DNA of 31,166 nt from JAMIFV01 sp035906055 (GTDB lineage: Bacteria > Pseudomonadota > Alphaproteobacteria > Rickettsiales > JABCZZ01): positions 1-31,166 of the forward strand of contig JAMIFV010000054.1 in the NCBI GenBank assembly GCA_035906055.1. Direction: 5' to 3'. The notes under the pieces are model-generated. The model was not told where the DNA came from. It saw only the letters and a list, made by a program, of their open reading frames with translations, and did not search any database. Positions 23,846 through 30,972 of the stretch are shown here, one piece after another. The stretch's first letter is position 1, and every line of letters starts with the position of its first letter. The position numbers were made by a program, and so were the translations under genes.

Positions 23846-24346
23846 TCAAGTAGGGTTCTTACTTTGAATGGCCGTGCCAAGCGATGCAAGCGCCGCGCGC
23901 AAATGTTCGTCCTCGCACAACGCAACCTGTTGTGCCACCAGCGGCGATTCTGCCGCGATGGCCTTGTTCTTTTTACGCAAAGCAGGCCTTGCCGTGGCGT
24001 CCTGCGTGAATACGAGTTTCTGCACGGCGCTGTAGCCGAAATAGGTGGCGATGCGCTCCAGTATCACCGGCAGCATATGCTGCATCTCCAGCGCCCTGCC
24101 GGGGAACACGCTGACATGCAGCGCACCCTGCTCGCGCCTGCCTTTGGGGAACACCAGTTTCTTCGGCACGCTGTAGCGTGCAAGATCCGCACCCACCACT
24201 TTCGCCCACTCGGTCAGCAGGCGGTGTTCGCTGAAACCGTTCTGCTGATACACAGGCTTCACGATGCGGCCTATCTCTTCGCCCAGCTTCTTGGGAAACA
24301 GCGTGTAACGGCGTTTGAATCGTTCCGGTTCCCTGGTTTTGCTCAT
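23846..24346 (-). CDS. dciA: DciA-type (DUF721) replication helicase loader
   Basis: A 166-residue protein of the DUF721/DciA family, whose studied members load the replicative helicase DnaB. The DUF721 core is about residues 20-105: RIVKPVYQQNGFSEHRLLTE, then WAKVVGADLARYSVPKKLVF, then GALHVSVFPGRALEMQHMLP and IATYFGYSAVQKL. The C-terminal tail is charged and probably flexible. The start overlaps the rnhB stop (ATGA), so the two are coupled. The DsbA-like gene follows 62 bp later. Assigning the helicase-loading role rests on the family. Confidence 0.82.
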   Translation of the reverse strand: MSKTREPERFKRRYTLFPKKLGEEIGRIVKPVYQQNGFSEHRLLTEWAKVVGADLARYSVPKKLVFPKGRREQGALHVSVFPGRALEMQHMLPVILERIATYFGYSAVQKLVFTQDATARPALRKKNKAIAAESPLVAQQVALCEDEHLRAALASLGTAIQSKNPT

Positions 24347-24951
24347 GCCGCAGCCGCCTCCAGCAGTTTACGGATAGGCGCGAAGCTGCGGCGGTGATGC
24401 ACGGTTACACCGTGCGCCGCAAGCCCCGCCTGATGCTCGCGCGTGCCGTAGCCTGCGTTGCGCTCCCAGCCATACTGAGGGAATTCGCGCGCGAGTTCTT
24501 CCATCTGGCGGTCGCGCGTCACTTTGGCGATGATGGACGCAGCCGCGATGGAAACACATAGCGCGTCGCCATCCACTATCGCTTCCATCTCGCAGGGCAG
24601 ATGCGGAAGCTGGTTGCCGTCCACGAACGCGATGCCGGGCTTTACCTTCATGCCTTCATAGGCGCGCAGCATGGCAAGCTTGGTGGCGCCGAGGATGTTA
24701 TGCCGGTCGATCTCCGCCGGGCTGCACACGCCCACGCCCACCGACACCGAACTGTCCATGATGCAGGAAAATAACTTCTCGCGCCTGATGCGGCTGAGCT
24801 GCTTGGAATCGTTGATGCCGGAAGGAAGATTGTCCTTATCCAGTATCACCATGGCCGCAACCACCGGCCCGGCCCATGGGCCACGGCCAGCCTCGTCTAC
24901 GCCGGAAGCGTACCCCGCATACCCGGCCTCTCGTGAAAAATCAGGCAGCAC
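24343..24951 (-). CDS. rnhB: Ribonuclease HII
   Basis: Cuts RNA in RNA-DNA hybrids and at single ribonucleotides in DNA. The type 2 signature GVDEAGRGPWAGPVVAA provides Asp19 and Glu20. Asp111 (IAFVDGNQLP) and the block IVDGDALCVSIAAASIIAKV follow. Length (202) is normal. The start is GTG (24949-24951), close behind GAGGA that overlaps the stop of the upstream transglycosylase gene (6 bp apart). Its own stop overlaps dciA. The run transglycosylase, rnhB and dciA therefore looks like one operon. Confidence 0.95.
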   Translation of the reverse strand: MLPDFSREAGYAGYASGVDEAGRGPWAGPVVAAMVILDKDNLPSGINDSKQLSRIRREKLFSCIMDSSVSVGVGVCSPAEIDRHNILGATKLAMLRAYEGMKVKPGIAFVDGNQLPHLPCEMEAIVDGDALCVSIAAASIIAKVTRDRQMEELAREFPQYGWERNAGYGTREHQAGLAAHGVTVHHRRSFAPIRKLLEAAAA

Positions 24952-24957
24952 ATATCC

Positions 24958-26508
24958 TCAGTCGGTACGGTTGAGCAAGCTGAGCAGCTGGTTCTGCGGT
25001 TTGTCGTTGTAGCGCGGCCATTGCCCGCTGGCAAGCGCCTGCAACGAGTCAGGCGTGGCGACGTCCAGAAGTTCCGAATAGACCCAGTAATTGGCCATTA
25101 CGTTAACCACGTAATCGCGCGTCTGGTCGAACGGAATGGATTCAATGAACAACAGCGGGTCGTGATCGCCGCTCTCGTTGCGCAGCCAGTTCTGCAGCGA
25201 ACCGGGGCCCGCGTTATACGCCGCCATCAGGTAAACGAGGTTATCGCCGATATGGTCGGTATCCATGAGATGCTCAAGGTAGCGCTGGCCCAGCGTGATA
25301 TTCACGGAAGGATCAAGGCTGCTGGAGCCAAGCTGCTTGCTGCCGCGCTGCATCGCGGCGGCGGTGGCAGGCATAAGCTGCATGAGGCCCATGGCGCCCG
25401 CAGAACTGCGCGCATTGGGGTTGAAGCCCGATTCCTGACGCATGATGGCAAGCAGCAGCGCCTTTTCCACCTGATAGCCCGCATGCGGTTCCCAGTTGGG
25501 CACGGGGAACGCCCGTGCGTCCCCGGTCGAGCCGGAAGCCATGTTCATCTGGATGGCAGGCAGGTTCAGGTGATGCGCAAGCGTCAGCAGGCGGCTGCGC
25601 GTGAGCCTGCCTGCGCTGGGGTAAAATGCGCGCAGTTCCTGTTCGGCCAGCGTATCTTCACCGATCTCCTTGAGGGCCACGGCGCGTTTCACCGGCACGA
25701 GCGCCAGCAATTCGGCCAGCTCCGCTTCGCTGGCATATTCCGCTTTCTGCGGCTGACCCTGTTTTCCACCGATCAGCGAACCGGCCAGCAGGCTGTAGAA
25801 GGCGGGCGGCTGTTCGGCTGCCATGGTAAGATAACGCCTGGCCGAAGCCTTATCACCTGCGGCATGGAACGCGCGGTATGCCCAGAACGCCGCAGCGGAA
25901 TGGTCGTTGGCGGAAAGTTTGTTCAAGGCCGCTTTGTCGGCGATGTTCTGGAACTGGCGCGCAGCGACTATCATGTGCTTCTTGCGGAACGCATCCATAC
26001 CGGCGTCCCACGCACGGGTATCACGCAGCACGCTCTTGCCGTAGCCGTTCGCCACACCCTTGAACGCACGCGGCGCGGAAGGTTCGGTCAGCGCGGGGCC
26101 TTGCGCGGGTTTATGCGCCAGCGCATTGCGGTATATCTTATCAGCGGCAGGCAGGTCGGCATTGGCGGCAAGCCACGCGGCCATTTCATGGTAGTTGGGG
26201 CTATGGCCTTGCAGGCCAAGACGCTCGCCCATTACGGAAGCCTTCAGCACGGGATCACTCACCTGCGCAAGCGCGGCGTCCGCTTCGGCAAAACCGCCCT
26301 GCTTCTGCGCCTGCATGGCCTTACGGTATAGCAATCGGTCATTGGCACGCAGCACGCCCAGCCCGCCAACGTTCATGGCTTCAGCCTTAACGGCGGCAGG
26401 CGCGGGAGCAGGATTCAGCACGAACGCATGCAGCCCGACAGCAGTCAGGACGGAGGCAAAGACGGTCGAGATCAACAGAGAACGGCGAGACGGTGCGTAA
26501 ATGCCCAT
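24958..26508 (-). CDS. Soluble lytic murein transglycosylase (Slt-like)
   Basis: A 516-residue exported enzyme that cleaves peptidoglycan glycan strands to 1,6-anhydro ends. The N-terminus (MGIYAPSRRSLLISTVFASV) is a signal or anchor with an RR pair. Residues about 55-330 form an alpha-helical repeat region like the doughnut of Slt70. The catalytic GH23 domain follows: Glu359 in AIMRQESGFNPNARS, then GAMGLMQLMPATA, LGQRYLEHLM and YLMAAYNAGPGSLQNWL. It is shorter than E. coli Slt (about 640). The ribosome binding site is weak (AAGA). It is first in the run with rnhB and dciA. Confidence 0.9.
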   Translation of the reverse strand: MGIYAPSRRSLLISTVFASVLTAVGLHAFVLNPAPAPAAVKAEAMNVGGLGVLRANDRLLYRKAMQAQKQGGFAEADAALAQVSDPVLKASVMGERLGLQGHSPNYHEMAAWLAANADLPAADKIYRNALAHKPAQGPALTEPSAPRAFKGVANGYGKSVLRDTRAWDAGMDAFRKKHMIVAARQFQNIADKAALNKLSANDHSAAAFWAYRAFHAAGDKASARRYLTMAAEQPPAFYSLLAGSLIGGKQGQPQKAEYASEAELAELLALVPVKRAVALKEIGEDTLAEQELRAFYPSAGRLTRSRLLTLAHHLNLPAIQMNMASGSTGDARAFPVPNWEPHAGYQVEKALLLAIMRQESGFNPNARSSAGAMGLMQLMPATAAAMQRGSKQLGSSSLDPSVNITLGQRYLEHLMDTDHIGDNLVYLMAAYNAGPGSLQNWLRNESGDHDPLLFIESIPFDQTRDYVVNVMANYWVYSELLDVATPDSLQALASGQWPRYNDKPQNQLLSLLNRTD

Positions 26509-26609
26509 ATTCTTAACTCGTTCTTAACTTTTATAGGATAGGGCGCGGACTATACGGGATTACGCCGAGCGTGGCAAGCGAAGGTAGCGCACTGTTATAA
26601 TTCAATAAC

Positions 26610-27839
26610 TTATTTAACGAATTCCGCAATAATTTCGAGATGCGGGCTATAGGTGAACTGGTCGATCGGGGTCACGTTGGCAAGCCTGTAGCCCCCGTCC
26701 TTTAACAGCCGCGCATCACGCGCGAAGGTCGCCGGGTTGCAGGATACCATTATAATGGACGCAACGCTCGACTGCGCCAATTGCCTGCTCTGCTCCATAG
26801 CCCCTGCGCGCGGCGGGTTGATGACCACCGCGTCAAAACGTTCCAGCGCAGCGGCTTTAAAAGGATCGCGGAACAGGTCGCGCCGCTTCGCGACCACCTT
26901 CGCGGCGCGCCCTTCACGCGCGGCAGCTTCAGCCAGTGCCGCCACCATTGCGGCGTCACCTTCCACCGCCGTAACGCTGCACTGGTTGCTGAGCGGAAAA
27001 CTATACGTGCCAAGCCCGCAGAAGAGATCAAGCACATGCTTTGCGGTTCCCACGCCCTGCAGCACCAGGCTGGTAATAGTATCCTGCGCGCCGCGCACCG
27101 CCTGCAGGAACGCACCGGGCGGAGGCGTCATCACTACACCGCCCAGCGTGATCTGCGCCTCTGCCGTGTCGTATAGTATAACGGCCTTGCCTTCGCTGTT
27201 ACGATAGGCCGTGCGCTTTAGCCCGGCGAACGTTTCAAACTTCCATGCGGGCGCGGTGCCGCCCGTCAGCAACATGTCATACCCGTTATCCAGCCCGTTG
27301 AGCTGTATGGATTCACCGCCCTGCCAACTGGCGACATGGGGTTTTAACTGCATTACCAACGCTTCCAGTTGCGGCTCCAGCACTTTGCATTCGCTTATCT
27401 GCGTGAGGGCGTGGCTCGCAGCGGCGAAATAACCGAGCCGTCCATCTTTCACCTTCAATTCGGCGCGGCGGCGTGAGCTGGCCAGAAACGTCACCAGCTC
27501 CTGCACGCATGCAACGTCATAACCCGCCTTGCGCACCGCTGCCTGCGCCATGCCCAGTTTGAAGGCTTTGTATTCCTGCGGATTGATATGCTGCAAGCTG
27601 CACCCGCCACACTGCGTATAGTGCCTGCATACAGGCGCTATGCGGCTTGCTGCAGGCGTTACCACTTCTTCCAGCACGGCATAATCCGCATCCGTTGTGC
27701 GGCGCACCATGCGCACTTTCACCGTATCGCCGCTTGCCGTATACGGCACGTACACTTTGCGATTTTCATACGTACCCGCCCCGTCGCCAAGGCCGGCCAG
27801 TTTATCGATGCTGAGGATAAAATTTTTTGCTTCTGCCAT
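26610..27839 (-). CDS. RlmD/RumA-family RNA uracil-C5 methyltransferase
   Basis: A 409-residue class I SAM-dependent enzyme of the TrmA/RlmC/RlmD family, which makes 5-methyluridine in rRNA or tRNA. An N-terminal TRAM domain (about 1-58) is followed by the Fe-S ligands Cys71, Cys77, Cys80 (CRHYTQCGGC) and Cys151. The SAM site is DLFCGLGTYSFPL (271-283), INPPRAG is at 340-346, and catalytic Cys367 is in MVSCNPATFARD. A Fe-S cluster points to the RlmC/RlmD side of the family, with 23S rRNA as the probable target, but the exact base cannot be told. The ATG at 27837-27839 abuts the divergent hsp20 promoter. Confidence 0.87.
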   Translation of the reverse strand: MAEAKNFILSIDKLAGLGDGAGTYENRKVYVPYTASGDTVKVRMVRRTTDADYAVLEEVVTPAASRIAPVCRHYTQCGGCSLQHINPQEYKAFKLGMAQAAVRKAGYDVACVQELVTFLASSRRRAELKVKDGRLGYFAAASHALTQISECKVLEPQLEALVMQLKPHVASWQGGESIQLNGLDNGYDMLLTGGTAPAWKFETFAGLKRTAYRNSEGKAVILYDTAEAQITLGGVVMTPPPGAFLQAVRGAQDTITSLVLQGVGTAKHVLDLFCGLGTYSFPLSNQCSVTAVEGDAAMVAALAEAAAREGRAAKVVAKRRDLFRDPFKAAALERFDAVVINPPRAGAMEQSRQLAQSSVASIIMVSCNPATFARDARLLKDGGYRLANVTPIDQFTYSPHLEIIAEFVK

Positions 27840-27840
27840 G

Positions 27841-27869
27841 CTTGACGATTCCGTCCACCGTACCCATAT
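27841..27869 (+). promoter_or_regulatory. Likely RpoH (heat-shock sigma factor) promoter of hsp20
   Basis: CTTGAC (27841-27846), a 16-nt spacer and CCCATAT (27863-27869) closely resemble the heat-shock promoter consensus (CTTGAA, then CCCATNT). It faces hsp20 and begins 2 bp outside the start codon of the divergent methyltransferase gene. Transcription would start near 27877, giving a leader of about 150 nt. Confidence 0.65.
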
Positions 27870-27884
27870 CCATCCTCGTGAGGC

Positions 27885-28027
27885 TTGATAAGCTCACACG
27901 CTGTGCCATTCGGGCAGCGTAACCCTGGCTTCTTATCAATACTCGCTGCGGCAAGCAAATTGTCCGCCCGCAGACAGAGTGTAGATAAAAGTCTAACAAC
28001 CAATTAGCTTTTAAGGAGAACTTGGTT
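27885..28027 (+). promoter_or_regulatory. Structured hsp20 leader, possible RNA thermometer
   Basis: Three stems can be drawn in the predicted leader. TTGATAAG (27885-27892) pairs with CTTATCAA (27932-27939) around an inner ACGCTG/CAGCGT stem. CTGCGG (27946-27951) pairs with CCGCAG (27968-27973). AACCAA (27998-28003) pairs with TTGGTT (28022-28027), which touches the start codon and encloses the AAGGAG ribosome binding site (28013-28018). This layout suits temperature control of translation, as in ROSE elements, but I do not see the exact ROSE anti-Shine-Dalgarno motif. Confidence 0.4.
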
Positions 28028-28492
28028 ATGCGTACTTTGGATTTAAGCCCCCTTTTCCGTTCCACTATCGGCTTTGACCGCTTCAGCGACCTGATCGACA
28101 CGGCGCTGCGCGGCCAGGACAACAGCCCGTCCTACCCTCCCTACAACATCGAGAAACTCTCGGAGGATGAATACCGTATAGTGCTGGCAGTGGCCGGGTT
28201 CAAGGATGAAGATGTCACCATCACCGTACAGCAGAATCAGCTGAACATCGTGGGCAGGCATCAGGATAAGACCACCGGCAAGGAGGCCAACTACCTGCAT
28301 AAGGGTATTGCCACCCGTTCGTTCGAACGCAATTTCAACCTCGCCGACCATGTGAAAGTGACCGCCGCCACCATGAGCGACGGCCTGCTCAGCGTGGAAC
28401 TCAGGCGTGAACTGCCCGAAGCCGTGAAGCCCCGCACTATCGCGGTGAACGGCAAAAAACCCACAGTGATCGACGCGCCCAAGGCTGCGTAA
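28028..28492 (+). CDS. Small heat-shock protein, Hsp20/alpha-crystallin family
   Basis: A 154-residue ATP-independent holdase chaperone (IbpA type). The N-terminus MRTLDLSPLFRSTIGFDRFS is typical of IbpA-like proteins. The alpha-crystallin domain (about 38-130) contains PPYNIEKLSEDEYRIVLAVA and ends with ATMSDGLLSVEL, the A-x-x-x-n-G-v-L hallmark. The ATG at 28028 has AAGGAG 9 nt upstream. A TTG two codons earlier is unlikely. Regulation by heat is suggested by the upstream RpoH-like promoter and structured leader. A strong terminator follows. Confidence 0.93.
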   Translation: MRTLDLSPLFRSTIGFDRFSDLIDTALRGQDNSPSYPPYNIEKLSEDEYRIVLAVAGFKDEDVTITVQQNQLNIVGRHQDKTTGKEANYLHKGIATRSFERNFNLADHVKVTAATMSDGLLSVELRRELPEAVKPRTIAVNGKKPTVIDAPKAA

Positions 28493-28507
28493 ATCACGAA
28501 TCGCTGG

Positions 28508-28535
28508 CGGGGGAAGCTTTGGCTTCCCCCGTTTT
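28508..28535 (+). terminator. Rho-independent terminator of hsp20
   Basis: CGGGGGAAGC (28508-28517) pairs perfectly with GCTTCCCCCG (28522-28531) across a TTTG loop. TTTT then follows directly (28532-28535). It starts 15 bp after the hsp20 stop codon. Confidence 0.9.
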
Positions 28536-28583
28536 GCTTACTCTGATATATCTGGCTACATCAAATGCCCCACATGCGCGGAC

Positions 28584-28643
28584 GAGTAGTTCACTACGAC
28601 CCCGCGCAGCGAGGGGGAGCGGTAGCGGGGGCGAAACGCCCGC
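28584..28643 (+). repeat. Palindromic intergenic element, copy C
   Basis: The copy contains ACGACCCCGC (28596-28605), GAGGGGGAGCGG and a final GCGGGGGCG/CGCCCGC hairpin (28625-28643, loop AAA). Core and layout match the other copies. It sits between the hsp20 terminator and the ribosome binding site of the secreted protein gene at 28665, so it is inside the 5' region of that gene. Confidence 0.5.
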
Positions 28644-28664
28644 TTATTATAAACAAGGATACGC

Positions 28665-29138
28665 ATGAAAAAATACCTGTTTGCACTTTTGCTCTCACTG
28701 CCTGCCGCCGCCCTTGCTGAAAGCACCGGCAAGGAAGGCTTCGCTGCGGTGAAGCAATGCGTGATGCAGAACGACACCGAACTCTGCAACAGGGCGACCA
28801 CCGGCGATTCGCACGACCTGCTGCAACGCTTCATGTCTTACAGGCTGATGCCCTGCCTGCCGACCAATTTCAGCTATGTGAACGAAACTCCCCAGAACGG
28901 CTACAGTGTGGTGAAAGCCTCCATGCCCGCATCAGGCGGCAAGGCGCATCATTTCCGCATGGCCTTCACCGGCGAACCCGGCAATGTGAAGCTGGACATA
29001 CCCCGGTCGCTGCAACTTGGCTTCGGTGAAAAGTGGGAGGATAAGATCAATATGGCGGAGCAGATATTCCTCATGCTGCAGGCCAATGCGGGCGGCAACA
29101 TCAAATGCGACCAGCTGACCGGCCTCATTAAAAAGTAG
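28665..29138 (+). CDS. Small secreted protein of unknown function
   Basis: A 157-residue protein with a clear Sec signal peptide (MKKYLFALLLSLPAAALA, cleavage before ES). The mature part has four Cys (KQCVMQ, ELCNRA, MPCLPT, IKCDQL), an even number that suits two disulfides in the periplasm. No catalytic motif or family is evident. AAGGA lies 6 nt before the ATG. It stands alone between the hsp20 terminator and the next gene. 29139-29274 downstream is AT-rich without a clear hairpin terminator. Confidence 0.7.
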   Translation: MKKYLFALLLSLPAAALAESTGKEGFAAVKQCVMQNDTELCNRATTGDSHDLLQRFMSYRLMPCLPTNFSYVNETPQNGYSVVKASMPASGGKAHHFRMAFTGEPGNVKLDIPRSLQLGFGEKWEDKINMAEQIFLMLQANAGGNIKCDQLTGLIKK

Positions 29139-29274
29139 CTTTTTAAAAAAAGTAACTTCGGAGCCACACAGGCGCGCGTTAATAAGTCCGTTTCCGGCTA
29201 TTTACCTCAAAGCGCTGGCAATTGCCTGACAGCCATGCTACGGCACAGGAATAAGTATACAATACGAGGTACTA

Positions 29275-30555
29275 ATGCGTCTGGACTTCAGAAACGTCAC
29301 TTGCGGCGCCATCATCGCCGCAGTTATTGCCGCCTCCCCGCTGGCAGCAGAAGCAAAGGCAAAACCGTCAAAGTCTGATACGCAGGCACTGTTAAAGGCA
29401 TTGGAACAACAGGCGCAGAGGCTCGAAAAAGAAGAGCGCGCCGCTGCCGACCATCAGAGGCGCATCGCCGCCGAGCGCGCTGAATTCGAGCAGTTGAAGG
29501 CAAAAGTGCAGGCGCTTACCGGCGCAAAAGTTAAATCTCCTCCGCTGCAGCAGGCTGACGGACGCCCGCTGGTTTCCGCTATACCGGCCTCCGCCGACGG
29601 CAGCGCGCCTAATGAAGTGGGCGTTGACCGCAAACAGGAGCAGCCGGAAAAACCGCCTGAAGTGGCTAAATACATCGAAGAAGGCGGCGTGCTGCTGCCC
29701 AAAGGCAAGCTCGAAATCGCTCCTTCATTTGAATATAACCGTATCTCCGCAACTACCGTGGCCATTCAGGGCTTCAGCATCGTTCCCGCGCTCAATATCG
29801 GTTTGTTCGACATTTCGCAGGTTAACCGCGACGTGGCTATCGGCGCGGTTTCCGCACGCATGGGCCTTACCAACCGCATCGAAGTGGACGCCAAGATACC
29901 GTATGTATACGGCAGGCAGACCACCACCGGCCGTCAGGTGGGCGTCGGCGCATCGGATAACACCACCACCAACCTCAGCGGCGGCGGCCTTGGCGATATT
30001 GAAGTCGGCGCGCATTACCAGATCAACAAGGGTGAGAACGGCTGGCCGTATTTCATAGCCAACCTGCGTTACAAATCCACTACCGGCAACGGACCGTTTG
30101 AAAGCCCGCCCGATTCCTTTGGCCGTCAGACGGAACTGGCAACCGGCTCAGGCTTTGCGGCATTGCAACCCAGCGTGACGATGATCTACCCGTCCGACCC
30201 CGTCGTGTTCTATTCCAACTGGGGCTATGTTTATAATATGGCCAATTCATATCCCTCCTACGGCGATATTGACCCGGGCGACGCGGTTACCTCCAGTTTC
30301 GGCATGAGCCTCGCTATCAATGACGCCACCTCGATGAGCTTCGGCTACAGCCATACCATGGTATTCCGCACTACGCTCAACAACCAGCCGCTTTCCGGCT
30401 CGCGCGAGCTGCAGGTGGGTTCGCTGGACCTTGGGTATTCCTACGCGCTGGATGACTGGATCAGCCTTAACATGAGCGTAAGCGCAGGCCTTACGTCCGA
30501 CGCACCGGACGAGAGGCTTATCATGCGCCTGCCCATGTCCTTCAACATGTACTAA
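29275..30555 (+). CDS. Outer-membrane beta-barrel protein with N-terminal coiled coil
   Basis: A 426-residue exported protein. The signal peptide ends near residue 27 (IAASPLAAEA). A charged coiled coil follows (about 33-75, LLKALEQQAQRLEKEERAA), then a Pro-rich linker, then from about 130 alternating strands with many Gly, Tyr and Ser (KLEIAPSFEYNRIS, IEVGAHYQINKGENGWPYFI, SMSFGYSHTMVF). The sequence ends in Phe-Asn-Met-Tyr, an aromatic end typical of BAM-inserted barrels. It resembles the 'transporter' (phenol-degradation MetA-like) barrel group, but I hold that loosely. A coiled coil before a barrel may oligomerise or reach peptidoglycan. GAGGT precedes the ATG at 29275. Confidence 0.7.
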   Translation: MRLDFRNVTCGAIIAAVIAASPLAAEAKAKPSKSDTQALLKALEQQAQRLEKEERAAADHQRRIAAERAEFEQLKAKVQALTGAKVKSPPLQQADGRPLVSAIPASADGSAPNEVGVDRKQEQPEKPPEVAKYIEEGGVLLPKGKLEIAPSFEYNRISATTVAIQGFSIVPALNIGLFDISQVNRDVAIGAVSARMGLTNRIEVDAKIPYVYGRQTTTGRQVGVGASDNTTTNLSGGGLGDIEVGAHYQINKGENGWPYFIANLRYKSTTGNGPFESPPDSFGRQTELATGSGFAALQPSVTMIYPSDPVVFYSNWGYVYNMANSYPSYGDIDPGDAVTSSFGMSLAINDATSMSFGYSHTMVFRTTLNNQPLSGSRELQVGSLDLGYSYALDDWISLNMSVSAGLTSDAPDERLIMRLPMSFNMY

Positions 30556-30567
30556 TTAATAAATTCA

Positions 30568-30625
30568 GGGGGGCGTACCGCCCCCGCTCGTGCTCCGCAC
30601 TCGCTCCCCCTCTAAAGGGGTCGTC
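30568..30625 (-). repeat. Palindromic intergenic element, copy B1
   Basis: GGGGGCG (30569-30575) and CGCCCCC (30579-30585) form a tight hairpin with loop TAC. The shared 20-mer CCCCCTCTAAAGGGGTCGTC follows at 30606-30625, identical to copy D. It begins 12 bp after the stop codon of the outer-membrane protein gene and faces copy B2 in inverted orientation. Confidence 0.6.
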
Positions 30626-30685
30626 ATATAGAATTCCTCCGCACATCCGGCACCAAAGTGTATTCCAGAGCGTAGCCGGATGCAT

Positions 30686-30752
30686 GGAGGAGCGAAGCGA
30701 CGACCCCGCAGTGGATGAATTCGCGGAGCGAAGAAGGGGAAGCGTTCCCCTT
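30686..30752 (+). repeat. Palindromic intergenic element, copy B2
   Basis: It has GGAGGAGCGAAGCGACGACC, then CCGCAG, and ends with the perfect hairpin AAGGGGAA (30734-30741)/TTCCCCTT (30745-30752), which overlaps the stop codon of the hydrolase fragment. Between B1 and B2, ATCCGGC (30645-30651) and GCCGGAT (30675-30681) form a further stem, so the pair could fold as one large structure. Confidence 0.6.
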
Positions 30753-30972
30753 AATTTATTATCTTCTGCCTGCTGCTGAAATCCTGCAGGTTTTTTACCA
30801 GCTCCGCCGCATCAAGGTCGTTATGGCCCCTCGCAGGAAATAGCACAAGCTGCTTGGGTTCAGGCAGGGCGGCAAACAGTTCTTTAGCATGGGATACATC
30901 TATCAGCGTATCCGCCTCCCCGTGCATCACAAGGGTCGGCTCTTTCACGTCTTTTACCTTGCGCAGCGAATT
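30751..30972 (-). pseudogene. Alpha/beta hydrolase, C-terminal fragment cut off by IS200/IS605
   Basis: The last ~73 codons of a hydrolase (NSLRKVKDVKEPTLVMHGEA, then catalytic-type Asp in GEADTLIDV and His in ARGHNDLD). The nucleophile Ser and the rest of the fold are missing. Reading upstream, homology-like sequence stops at about 30972, where the right end of an IS200/IS605 element begins. The open frame continues to an ATG at 31021-31023, but those 17 codons are IS sequence. The 5' part of the gene should lie beyond the element, outside the window. It probably encoded a lysophospholipase/BEM46-like enzyme, but substrate is unknown. Confidence 0.65.

Noticed and set aside
25021..26331. A 436-codon plus-strand frame opposite the lytic transglycosylase
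   Set aside because: The minus strand has an intact GH23 catalytic domain. The plus-strand translation is motif-free and Arg/His-rich.
27885..27939. A canonical ROSE element or fourU thermometer in the hsp20 leader
   Set aside because: The stem enclosing the ribosome binding site pairs around it (AACCAA/TTGGTT) and does not use a U-Y-G-C-U anti-Shine-Dalgarno strand. The CTTTT next to AAGGAG is too close to form a fourU hairpin. I therefore report only a possible thermometer.
29222..29261. Promoter of the outer-membrane protein gene (TTGCCT and TATACA)
   Set aside because: The spacing is far from 17 bp and the putative -10 box lies too close to the start codon, so I cannot support it.
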